Shown one piece after another: positions 1 to 6,004 of a stretch of DNA of 7,639 bases. The notes beneath the pieces are model-generated. The model was not told the origin of the DNA. It ran no database searches and worked only from the letters and a program-made list of their open reading frames with translations. The position numbers were made by a program, and so were the translations under genes. Origin of the DNA: Bacteroidota bacterium. GTDB taxonomy: Bacteria; Bacteroidota; Bacteroidia; Bacteroidales; Lentimicrobiaceae. Position 1 is the stretch's first letter; every line of letters begins with the position of its first letter. Location of the stretch: positions 1 through 7,639 of the forward strand of contig JAEYXG010000049.1 in the NCBI GenBank assembly GCA_023428585.1. The letters run 5' to 3'.

Positions 1-1
1 C

Positions 2-553
2 TTAAAGGAAATTATGGCCATTGCCGGTAAACCCGGGCTCTATAAAATGATTGCACAAGCCAAAAATGGCATCGTTGTTGAATCAATCATTGATCAGAAA
101 AGAATTCAGGCTTTTACTCATGATAAAATAAGCACACTTGAAGAAATCAGTATCTACACTGAATCAGGTGATATGCCTCTGCGTGAGGTGCTTCGTAAAT
201 TTTTTGACAAGCTTGATGGTAAACCTGCTCCCGAGAACAAAGGCGATAACAATAAGATCAAGCAATTCTTTTCTGATATGCTTCCTGAATATGATAAAGA
301 GAGAGTGTATGTTTCACATATGCAGAAGATTATCAACTGGTATAACCTCCTGTTGAATCATAACCTTCCGGAATTATTGAAAGAGGAAAAGACCGAAGAA
401 CCTGTGGCCGATTCGGTTGAGGCTGAAAAGCCCATAGAAGATGAAAACAAAACAGTCAGCAATACTCCAAAAAAGAAAGCTGGTGTAACTGAGAAACCTG
501 AAACTGTCAAGAAGGCGGCAGCCAAAAAGAAGTCAGCTGAAGATCCTGAATAA
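2..553 (+). CDS. DUF5606 domain-containing protein, 5' end cut by window edge
   Basis: The product is a small soluble protein of a family found across Bacteroidota; its function is not known to me. The first ATG (14) is unlikely to be the start: the open frame continues to the window edge and reads L-K-E-I before M-A-I-A-G-K-P-G-L-Y-K. As I recall the family, members begin roughly M-D-L-K-E-I-L-A-I-S-G-K-P-G-L-Y-K, so the real start should lie about two codons outside the window. Counting from the ATG at 14, residues 1-50 form the conserved N-terminal domain (GKPGLYK, then NGIVVES and LEEISIYT). Residues 54-125 look helical (PLREVLRKFFDKL, then INWYNLLL). Residues 126-179 are a low-complexity Glu/Lys/Ala tail ending in AAAKKKSAEDPE, with no predicted fold. 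There is no signal peptide or membrane segment. A terminator follows eight bases after the stop, so the gene ends its transcript. Family assignment is fairly sure; the role is unknown. Confidence 0.88.
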   Translation, partial: LKEIMAIAGKPGLYKMIAQAKNGIVVESIIDQKRIQAFTHDKISTLEEISIYTESGDMPLREVLRKFFDKLDGKPAPENKGDNNKIKQFFSDMLPEYDKERVYVSHMQKIINWYNLLLNHNLPELLKEEKTEEPVADSVEAEKPIEDENKTVSNTPKKKAGVTEKPETVKKAAAKKKSAEDPE

Positions 554-560
554 ACATACC

Positions 561-587
561 AAGTCCGTATTGATTACGGACTTTTTT
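561..587 (+). terminator. Rho-independent terminator after the DUF5606 gene
   Basis: A perfect 9-bp stem (AAGTCCGTA at 561-569 with TACGGACTT at 575-583) encloses the 5-base loop TTGAT, and the T run spans 582-587. The site is eight bases past the stop codon and 27 bases before the pyrK start. The upstream side has no matching A run, so it should act on plus-strand transcripts only. It implies that pyrK has its own promoter, which would have to lie in or over this hairpin. Confidence 0.9.
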
Positions 588-613
588 ATAATTTTATACT
601 TCATTTCTCTGCT

Positions 614-1462
614 ATGAAAAAATACATCGCTGATTTTATAGTCACCAATAATACGCAGCTCAATTCAAAGCATCACCTGTTGGAACTCAAAGCTCCGTCT
701 CCCCTGCCTGATATGGTGCCGGGGCAGTTTGTGGAAGTGAAAGTTGATGGCTCCGAAACCACCTATCTCAGACGGCCATTCTCCATACACCGGGTAAGTA
801 GGGAGGCTAATACACTTCACTTGCTGATTAAGATTGTTGGCAATGGTACAGGTAAACTGGCAACTATTGCAATTGGTGAAACGGTGAATGTGATGTTTCC
901 ATTGGGCAATGGCTTTGAGCTTACCAACAATAAACAAGTCTTGCTGGTTGGAGGAGGCTGCGGAGTAGCCCCCCTATATTTCCTGGCAGAGAAACTTTAT
1001 GAACAAAACAATGAAGTAAATGTACTCATCGGCGGTAGATCATCGGCCGACATACTGCTGGCTGATCAATACGCCAAATTCGGAAAAGTTTATATCTCTA
1101 CGGAAGATGGTAGTAGTGGTGAGAAGGGTATGGTTACATCACACTCCATATTACACAGCAACATAGATATCACTACTGACTATACTGCCCCTGATGACAA
1201 GCTGAATAAGCATTTCGACAAAATATACTGTTGTGGTCCTGATGGTATGATGCGTGCCATGGCACATTATGCAGAACTTAGAAATATACCTTGCGAAGTT
1301 TCACTTGAAAATACAATGGCATGTGGCATTGGAGCCTGCCTTTGCTGCGTGGTTGAAAGTAACGAAGGAAATGTTTGCGTTTGCACGGAAGGACCGGTGT
1401 TCAACAGTAAACAACTTAAAGGCTGGACAAAAGAAACTGAAGTTGGATGTTCACTTGATTAG
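614..1462 (+). CDS. pyrK: Dihydroorotate dehydrogenase B, electron transfer subunit PyrK
   Basis: PyrK is the FAD and [2Fe-2S] subunit of class 1B dihydroorotate dehydrogenase; it passes electrons from FMN in PyrD to NAD+ in the cytoplasm. The ferredoxin-reductase-like architecture is complete. The FAD-binding motif RRPFSIH is at residues 53-59, a glycine-rich nucleotide motif GGGCGVAP at 113-120, and CCGPDGMM at 206-213. A C-terminal cluster-binding loop has Cys237, Cys242, Cys245 and Cys257 (C-x4-C-x2-C-x11-C), followed by the family-typical EGPVF. At 282 residues it is somewhat longer than the roughly 260 usual for the family; the extra length seems to sit around residues 180-200, before the CCGPDG motif. 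The start has no Shine-Dalgarno sequence, which is normal for this phylum, and the N-terminus matches the family well. pyrD follows on the same strand. Function is confident from the motifs and the partner gene. Confidence 0.95.
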   Translation: MKKYIADFIVTNNTQLNSKHHLLELKAPSPLPDMVPGQFVEVKVDGSETTYLRRPFSIHRVSREANTLHLLIKIVGNGTGKLATIAIGETVNVMFPLGNGFELTNNKQVLLVGGGCGVAPLYFLAEKLYEQNNEVNVLIGGRSSADILLADQYAKFGKVYISTEDGSSGEKGMVTSHSILHSNIDITTDYTAPDDKLNKHFDKIYCCGPDGMMRAMAHYAELRNIPCEVSLENTMACGIGACLCCVVESNEGNVCVCTEGPVFNSKQLKGWTKETEVGCSLD

Positions 1463-1482
1463 GTTAATAGCAGTGAAATACC

Positions 1483-1514
1483 TTGAAGCCCTATGATTGA
1501 ATACTCTAAATTTA
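1483..1514 (+). promoter_or_regulatory. Weak promoter-like site between pyrK and pyrD
   Basis: TTG at 1483-1485, a 21-base spacer, then TAAATTTA at 1507-1514, which matches the Bacteroidota -7 element TAnnTTTG except for its last base. It lies in the 146-base AT-rich gap between pyrK and pyrD. A TTGACA at 1562-1567 in the same gap has no convincing partner downstream. AT-rich sequence gives such matches by chance, so this is only a candidate for separate pyrD expression. Confidence 0.2.
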
Positions 1515-1608
1515 AGTATTTGCAATAAAAATGATTATAAAACCGCTGTAGCATCCTGAATTTGACAATAAAATCCACATCGAACAAATAAATTAATAAT
1601 CTCAACAC

Positions 1609-2520
1609 ATGGCGAATCTAGAGGTTAAACTGCATAAGCTTGAGTTAAAGAATCCTGTAATGACAGCATCAGGTACTTTTGGATATGGTAAGGAATTTGA
1701 TGACTTCATTGATGTCAATTCACTTGGTGGTATCATTGTTAAAGCTACAACCTCCAAGCACAGGGAAGGCAATCCCTATCCCCGTATGGCAGAAACGCCA
1801 ATGGGTATGCTTAATGCTGTAGGACTGCAAAATAAAGGGATAGAATATTTTGTCAATGAAATATATCCTAAACTCACTGCTTATACTACCAATGTCATTG
1901 CCAATGTATCTGATTCAACCATTGAGGGGTATGTACAAGTTGCTGAGCAAATGAATAGGTTAGAACATATATCCGCCATTGAACTGAATATCTCCTGTCC
2001 GAATGTTAAAGAGGGTGGTATGGCTTTCGGAACAAGTTGCCCTTCAGCCATTGCTGTTACAAAAGCAGTGCGCGAAGTCTATGACAAAACACTTATTGTA
2101 AAGCTTTCACCTAATGTTACCAGCATCACAGAGATAGCCCTGGCTGTAGAAGAAGCAGGCGCTGATGCAATATCATTGATCAATACCCTGCTGGGTATGG
2201 CAATAAATTCCGAGACAAGAAAACCGGTCTTGTCAACAGTTACCGGTGGCCTTTCCGGTCCGGCCGTCAAACCTATTGCCTTACGAATGGTTTGGCAAGT
2301 GGCAAAAGCAGTTAAAGTTCCTGTCATAGGCCTGGGGGGAATAACCACTGCTGCCGATGCAATTGAATTCCTTCTTGCAGGAGCAACCGCCATTCAAATT
2401 GGTACTTCAAACTTCATTGATCCTACCACTACCATTAAAGTGATATCGGGTATAGAAAATTATTTACAAAGACACAACATCTCTAGTGTTAGTGAATTGA
2501 CCGGTGCATTGATCTGTTAA
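1609..2520 (+). CDS. pyrD: Dihydroorotate dehydrogenase, class 1B catalytic subunit PyrD
   Basis: This FMN enzyme oxidises (S)-dihydroorotate to orotate, step four of de novo UMP synthesis; with PyrK it forms the NAD+-dependent cytoplasmic complex. The 303-residue TIM barrel is full length. The N-terminus NPVMTASGTFGYG (15-27) is typical of class 1. Substrate and FMN contacts include Lys45, NAVGLQN (69-75), Lys165, Asn192-Thr193, GGLSGPA (213-219), GLGGI (241-245) and GTSNF (265-269). The motif ELNISCPNV (125-133) carries Cys130, the expected catalytic base of class 1 enzymes; class 2 enzymes have serine there and an N-terminal membrane extension that is absent here. The neighbouring pyrK supports class 1B over 1A. 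The ATG at 1609 gives the conserved family N-terminus; no Shine-Dalgarno sequence precedes it. The 146-base gap after pyrK is larger than I would expect for these partner genes. Confidence 0.96.
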   Translation: MANLEVKLHKLELKNPVMTASGTFGYGKEFDDFIDVNSLGGIIVKATTSKHREGNPYPRMAETPMGMLNAVGLQNKGIEYFVNEIYPKLTAYTTNVIANVSDSTIEGYVQVAEQMNRLEHISAIELNISCPNVKEGGMAFGTSCPSAIAVTKAVREVYDKTLIVKLSPNVTSITEIALAVEEAGADAISLINTLLGMAINSETRKPVLSTVTGGLSGPAVKPIALRMVWQVAKAVKVPVIGLGGITTAADAIEFLLAGATAIQIGTSNFIDPTTTIKVISGIENYLQRHNISSVSELTGALIC

Positions 2521-2608
2521 ATTTGATGATTTACCAGTACATGATATCCACTCTAAAGCGCTGACTTCCATAATGATAATTATATATTTCCGACTTGTAT
2601 AAAAAAAT

Positions 2609-2625
2609 ATCAACTTTTTTTTGAT
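2609..2625 (+). terminator. Weak possible transcript end after pyrD
   Basis: ATCAA at 2609-2613 can pair with TTGAT at 2621-2625 around an eight-base T tract (2615-2622), and an A7 run at 2601-2607 could instead pair with the T tract. No GC-rich stem exists anywhere between pyrD and the next gene, so this is the only terminator-like candidate there, and it is poor. Confidence 0.15.
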
Positions 2626-2630
2626 CAGAG

Positions 2631-2660
2631 TTCACACATTCAGATATTGTTATACATTTG
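2631..2660 (+). promoter_or_regulatory. Promoter-like site for the T9SS-exported protein gene
   Basis: TACATTTG at 2653-2660 is a perfect match to the Bacteroidota -7 consensus TAnnTTTG. The -33 position has TTC (2631-2633) in place of TTG, with a 19-base spacer. Transcription would start near 2667, giving a leader of about 25 bases before the ATG at 2693. The position fits, and the preceding gene is in an unrelated pathway, so an independent promoter is expected here. Confidence 0.5.
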
Positions 2661-2692
2661 ATTAGAATAAATAACTCCTATTCCAATCAGTT

Positions 2693-4945
2693 ATGAGGTA
2701 TCTTGGCACCCTTGTTTTCTTTTTTATACTTTCATGCTCTTATGCTCAGAAAGAAGCTAATGTTTGGTATTTTGGGAATAAAGCAGGTCTGGATTTCAAT
2801 TCCGGCACTGCGGTGGTTCTTGAAGACGGGGCTTTGGATAGTTTTGAGGGTGTATCTACCATTTGCGATACTGACGGAAATTTGTTATTTTATACAGATG
2901 GCATAACTGTATATAACAAGAATCATACTATTATGCAGAATGGCACAGGATTGCTGGGTCATCCTTCAGCCACTCAATCAGGTGTTATTGTTCCTGTACC
3001 GTTGTCATCTACCTTGTTCTATATCTTTACTGTTGATTACGCATATACCACGGGTTCCTTGCATTATTCCATTGTTGACATATCATTAAATGGCGGTTTA
3101 GGAGCCGTAACTACCAAAAATGTCTATATACAGGATAATTCAACGGAAAAGATTTCGGCGGTAGTCCACTCTAATATGAGCGACATCTGGATTGTAATTC
3201 ACGAAAGAAACAATTCAGTTTATAAAAGCTATCTTTTAACTAAGGATGGGCTTTCAGCAACAATCAAGACCAGCAATACCGGGCCAATAGTTGGCTACAA
3301 TGGAGAACAGGGATGCTTGAAAATATCACCCGATGGCAATTTACTTGCCATGGCTACTTATCTAAACAATAGAGTTGACATCAGCACCTTTGATAATACT
3401 TCAGGGCAGATTACATACAGTTATGGGTTCAACTACAGTGATGCCACCTATGGTATTGAATTCTCAAAGGACAGCAAGTTGTTGTATGTGTCAGTTGCCT
3501 ATGATATTTCAGAAATTTACCAGGTAAATCTTGATAATCACACAAGTACAAGAATAGCAACTCCCGCCAAATTACCGGGTGCACTTCAAATAGGCCCTGA
3601 TGGCAAGATATATGTTGCCCGATATATGAGGCCAAATCTGGAGACAAAATATCTGGGAGTAATAAATTATCCTGAAGTTATAGGAATAGGTTGCAATTAT
3701 GTGGATGAAGCCATCTATCTAGGCACCGGTGCTTCAAAGGCGGGTTTGCCAACTTTTATTCAATCGTTCTTTGACTATACCTTGTCAATTGAGGGAACCA
3801 ATTGCTGCGAAGGTGGCACTTCACAATTTAATGCTTATTTATCTGCAGATCTGCAAGCAAATCTCGATTGGATGTCATGGGACTTTGGTGACCCCGGAAG
3901 TCCCGATAATACCTCTGCCCTACCCGCACCTATTCATGTGTACGAAAATCCAGGTATCTATACTGTTACTTTTACCATGTCAGCTAACGGTAATTTACTC
4001 ACTAAAACAACAGTGATTAATGTAAGGGCAAATCCTCCGCTTGATTTACCTGAAATATCCTATTTATGTCCTGATGAGAACCTTGTTTTATATGCAGGTG
4101 CCGGACAGTACTCTTATACTTGGAGCAATGCCGGCACATCAAGTAGCATTACTGTTAGCACAGCTGGCGAATACTGGGTTGAAAAAACCGACCCATTTGG
4201 ATGTATCTCCAGAGATACAACTGCAGTGGAAGTAGCTTCAAATCCTGAATTACTCTTACCTGATACTTTAAAAATATGTTCAGGAGATACTGCTACTATT
4301 GATGCAGGGGCAGGTCAATATACTTTCCTGTGGAATGACGCAAGTATTGGTCAACAGTTGAGGGCCTTCCATGAGGGAGCCTACTGGGTAAGGAAAACCA
4401 ATACATCAGGTTGTTCTTCTATTGATACAACAAATATATCATTGTATGCTGTACCTGAATTAACGCTGGGGGCTGACTCATCACTATGTGATGATGGCGG
4501 TATATTACTTCAGGTAAGTGGGTTTGATACCTATACCTGGCAAGATAATAGCCACGGAAGCTCTTACCTTGTAACAGTGCCCGGGACTTATAGTGTGGAA
4601 GGAGTAACAATTAACAACTGTTCGGTTTCCGATGAAATACTTATAACTCCTTGTTGCAGATTCAGCTTACTGATACCAAATGCCTTTACACCAAATGAAG
4701 ATGGTTACAATGATACTTTCAGACCTCTCATCAACGGTGCCAATCAATGTAAAATGACCATTGCCAACAGATGGGGTGCAATAGTCTTTACAACCCTTGA
4801 CATGGATAAAGGTTGGGATGGCAGATTCGAGAACACTGACTGCCCTGAAGGAGTTTATATTGTAGTTCTTGAATTCAACAGGTGCGACAGAATTGAGTCG
4901 AGCTTGATAGATACAAAAATTGGAGCCGTTACCCTTATAAGATAA
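2693..4945 (+). CDS. Secreted multidomain protein with PKD, Ig-like repeats and T9SS type B sorting domain
   Basis: The product is probably exported through the Sec system and then the type IX secretion system to the cell surface or medium; its ligand or substrate is unknown. Residues 1-18 are a signal peptide, with likely cleavage after S-Y-A. Residues 22-365 resemble a beta-propeller: they open with NVWYFGNKAGLDF, an N-terminus I recognise from other large exported Bacteroidota proteins, and contain blade-like motifs ISPDGNLLAMA (211-221), FSKDSKLLYVS (257-267) and IGPDGKIYVAR (300-310). A PKD domain covers about 370-445 (WDFGDPGS, then YENPGIYTVTF). Three Ig-like repeats follow at about 455-515, 525-585 and 595-652, each with a Cys pair (459/504, 529/574, 599/643). 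Residues 660-750 are the gliding-motility-associated C-terminal (CHU_C) domain: IPNAFTPNEDGYNDTF, NRWG, W-D-G, CPEGVY, ending GAVTLIR. No catalytic domain is visible, so an adhesin-like or binding role is the best guess. Confidence 0.9.
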   Translation: MRYLGTLVFFFILSCSYAQKEANVWYFGNKAGLDFNSGTAVVLEDGALDSFEGVSTICDTDGNLLFYTDGITVYNKNHTIMQNGTGLLGHPSATQSGVIVPVPLSSTLFYIFTVDYAYTTGSLHYSIVDISLNGGLGAVTTKNVYIQDNSTEKISAVVHSNMSDIWIVIHERNNSVYKSYLLTKDGLSATIKTSNTGPIVGYNGEQGCLKISPDGNLLAMATYLNNRVDISTFDNTSGQITYSYGFNYSDATYGIEFSKDSKLLYVSVAYDISEIYQVNLDNHTSTRIATPAKLPGALQIGPDGKIYVARYMRPNLETKYLGVINYPEVIGIGCNYVDEAIYLGTGASKAGLPTFIQSFFDYTLSIEGTNCCEGGTSQFNAYLSADLQANLDWMSWDFGDPGSPDNTSALPAPIHVYENPGIYTVTFTMSANGNLLTKTTVINVRANPPLDLPEISYLCPDENLVLYAGAGQYSYTWSNAGTSSSITVSTAGEYWVEKTDPFGCISRDTTAVEVASNPELLLPDTLKICSGDTATIDAGAGQYTFLWNDASIGQQLRAFHEGAYWVRKTNTSGCSSIDTTNISLYAVPELTLGADSSLCDDGGILLQVSGFDTYTWQDNSHGSSYLVTVPGTYSVEGVTINNCSVSDEILITPCCRFSLLIPNAFTPNEDGYNDTFRPLINGANQCKMTIANRWGAIVFTTLDMDKGWDGRFENTDCPEGVYIVVLEFNRCDRIESSLIDTKIGAVTLIR

Positions 4946-4955
4946 CTTGTAATAT

Positions 4956-5312
4956 CTAGTCAGTAAGCTTATCAGTATATATGGCTATTTCGCCTGCAAC
5001 CTGCCTATTATACTCAAAAGCCAATGTTTGATAATTTACCAGGTCAACAATGGTGCCGATCAAGCATAATCCGCCGGTAAATACATAAAGTATTCCCATG
5101 CCAATCTGGTTGATCAAGAAACGATGAATACCTGCAATACCCAAAAAGCCAATCAAGCAAGTTAATAAGATGATTTGTGGATCTTTCCTTCTTGAACGAT
5201 AGATAGCCGCAAACTGTGATGCCTGCTTGTCACTGTAATCCTTGATTATTGTTTGAACATGATTTAGTTCCATACCTTGAACTTCAGGAAGGTGTAAAAG
5301 TGCGTTTGCCAT
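4956..5312 (-). CDS. TM2 domain-containing membrane protein
   Basis: A small inner-membrane protein of 118 residues, function unknown. Residues 1-45 are a soluble N-terminal part (MANALLHLPEV, then QASQFAAIYRSRRKDPQ). The TM2 domain follows: a first hydrophobic helix at about 46-62, the hallmark GIHRF at 61-65 in the turn, and a second helix at about 69-89 ending in the acidic IVDLV. A charged C-terminal tail follows. This N-terminal extension in front of TM2 is familiar to me from other Bacteroidota. The start at 5312 gives the family-typical M-A-N-x-L-x-x-L-P-E; Met14 is the only near alternative and would cut the conserved part. The gene lies 36 bases after the DUF2752 gene on the same strand, with no promoter of its own visible, so the two are probably cotranscribed. 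Its stop is only 10 bases from the stop of the opposing gene. Confidence 0.88.
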   Translation of the reverse strand: MANALLHLPEVQGMELNHVQTIIKDYSDKQASQFAAIYRSRRKDPQIILLTCLIGFLGIAGIHRFLINQIGMGILYVFTGGLCLIGTIVDLVNYQTLAFEYNRQVAGEIAIYTDKLTD

Positions 5313-5315
5313 GAT

Positions 5316-5337
5316 TTTGTTTGTGTTTGTGTTTGTT
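5316..5337. repeat. Short TTTGTG tandem repeat upstream of the TM2 gene
   Basis: On the plus strand the stretch reads TTTG, then TTTGTG at 5320-5325 and 5326-5331, then TTTGTT at 5332-5337. On the coding (minus) strand this gives a CA/A-rich leader of about 22 bases ending three bases before the ATG. It replaces any Shine-Dalgarno sequence. A small AT palindrome (ATAATT-GAT-AATTAT, 5338-5352) sits just upstream and overlaps the DUF2752 stop codon. Confidence 0.6.
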
Positions 5338-5348
5338 ATAATTGATAA

Positions 5349-5732
5349 TTATGTGTTTGCCTTATTTGTATCAGACATAATTGATTTGGCGTCTGTATAT
5401 ATGACTTCATCAGCGCCTTTTCCTGTTGACGGTTGCTTAATTAGATTCCTTATTAGAGTTATGATTCTGACTAGCAGTATTATAACAGCAAACCAACCAA
5501 GCGGATGTGTTTGAAATGAAAGGTTGAATTCACCACGGAATAACCAGGAAATGGAATGCCCCAAACCACAGCCGGGACAGAAACTTAAGCCTAGGGCATT
5601 GAAAGGGCATAAACTTGCATGCTCATTCTCAGGTGACATCGTACCAAGCAGAAACAAACCCGATATCCAGATGACCAGTTCAAAATAACTGTGAAAATAA
5701 TAATGCAATGATTTCCAAAATCCTCCCGTCAT
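5349..5732 (-). CDS. DUF2752 family membrane protein
   Basis: A 127-residue inner-membrane protein of unknown function. A first hydrophobic helix is at about residues 17-31. It is followed by the DUF2752 signature: Cys42-Pro in LCPFNALGL, then FCPGCGLGHS with Cys52, Cys55 and His59. A second helix lies at about 78-97, and the last 28 residues are polar and probably cytoplasmic. The CPxCGL-type motif looks able to bind metal or form a disulfide, but I know of no demonstrated activity. The start at 5732 is the only ATG before the first helix, and a well-placed promoter-like site sits just upstream, predicting a leader of only about a dozen bases. The TM2 gene follows after 36 bases; the pairing of two small membrane proteins suggests a shared task, which remains inference. 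Confidence 0.88.
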   Translation of the reverse strand: MTGGFWKSLHYYFHSYFELVIWISGLFLLGTMSPENEHASLCPFNALGLSFCPGCGLGHSISWLFRGEFNLSFQTHPLGWFAVIILLVRIITLIRNLIKQPSTGKGADEVIYTDAKSIMSDTNKANT

Positions 5733-5748
5733 TTTATTTAAAATTACC

Positions 5749-5780
5749 CAAAGTTAACATATAAATAAACTTCCTTGCAA
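5749..5780 (-). promoter_or_regulatory. Promoter-like site for the DUF2752-TM2 unit
   Basis: Read on the minus strand, TTG (5780-5778) is followed by a 21-base spacer and TAACTTTG (5756-5749), a perfect match to the Bacteroidota consensus TTG-N(17-23)-TAnnTTTG. The predicted transcription start is near 5744, about a dozen bases before the ATG at 5732, so the mRNA would have a very short leader. Confidence 0.6.
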
Positions 5781-5883
5781 TAACCTCAAAAATATAGACG
5801 CAGGCAACATTGAATGGTTACAATTGGATTACAAAATAAATCCTGACAAAAATGACTTTTCCGGTTTATAAAACTTACTTGCG

Positions 5884-5914
5884 TTTACACTCTAAAGAGA
5901 AACACTTATACTTG
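5884..5914 (+). promoter_or_regulatory. Possible distal promoter of the EF-G gene
   Basis: TATACTTG at 5907-5914 differs from TAnnTTTG at one base. TTT at 5884-5886 with a 20-base spacer, or TTG at 5879-5881 with 25 bases, could serve as the -33 element. The leader would be about 200 bases. It is weaker than the site at 5965-5997 and may be chance. Confidence 0.3.
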
Positions 5915-5964
5915 CATCCATTGTAAAGTTCAAGCTTGAATAATGATCAAATATTTTTCTTCTC

Positions 5965-5997
5965 TTGTAAAATGGATAAATAATATTTGTACTTTTG
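5965..5997 (+). promoter_or_regulatory. Main promoter-like site of the EF-G gene
   Basis: TTG at 5965-5967, a 22-base spacer, then TACTTTTG at 5990-5997, a perfect TAnnTTTG. A GC-rich CCGGCC follows directly, in contrast to the AT-rich surroundings. Transcription would start near 6003-6004 and give a leader of about 120 bases, in which the paired segments described for the leader lie. Confidence 0.65.
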
Positions 5998-6004
5998 CCG
6001 GCCA

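Noticed and set aside
1254..1496. 80-codon plus-strand open frame overlapping the end of pyrK
   Set aside because: It lies almost entirely inside the well-supported pyrK gene in another frame and has no recognisable domain.
2693..2746. Lipoprotein signal (I-L-S-C) at the N-terminus of the T9SS cargo
   Set aside because: Leu at the -2 position is a poor lipobox fit, whereas S-Y-A followed by Q is a good signal peptidase I site, which is also what T9SS cargo normally carries.
4941..4973. Possible bidirectional terminator between the converging T9SS cargo and TM2 genes (GATAACTT with AAGCTTATC, one bulge)
   Set aside because: The eight pairs are mostly A-T, the loop is 16 bases, a C is bulged, and no T run follows on either strand. 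It overlaps both stop regions but is too weak to call.
4970..5402. Shared I-Y-T-D tetrapeptide and similar CATATATAC DNA in the tails of the TM2 and DUF2752 proteins
   Set aside because: The match is only about 12 bases within AT-rich sequence and the flanking residues differ; coincidence is the simpler explanation.
5311..5514. 67-codon plus-strand open frame over the TM2 start and the DUF2752 gene
   Set aside because: It is antisense to two recognised genes; its hydrophobic look comes from the reverse complement of their sequence and the TTTGTG repeat.
5851..5925. 24-codon plus-strand reading frame in the divergent intergenic region
   Set aside because: Very short, no motif, and it spans promoter-like sequence; expected by chance.
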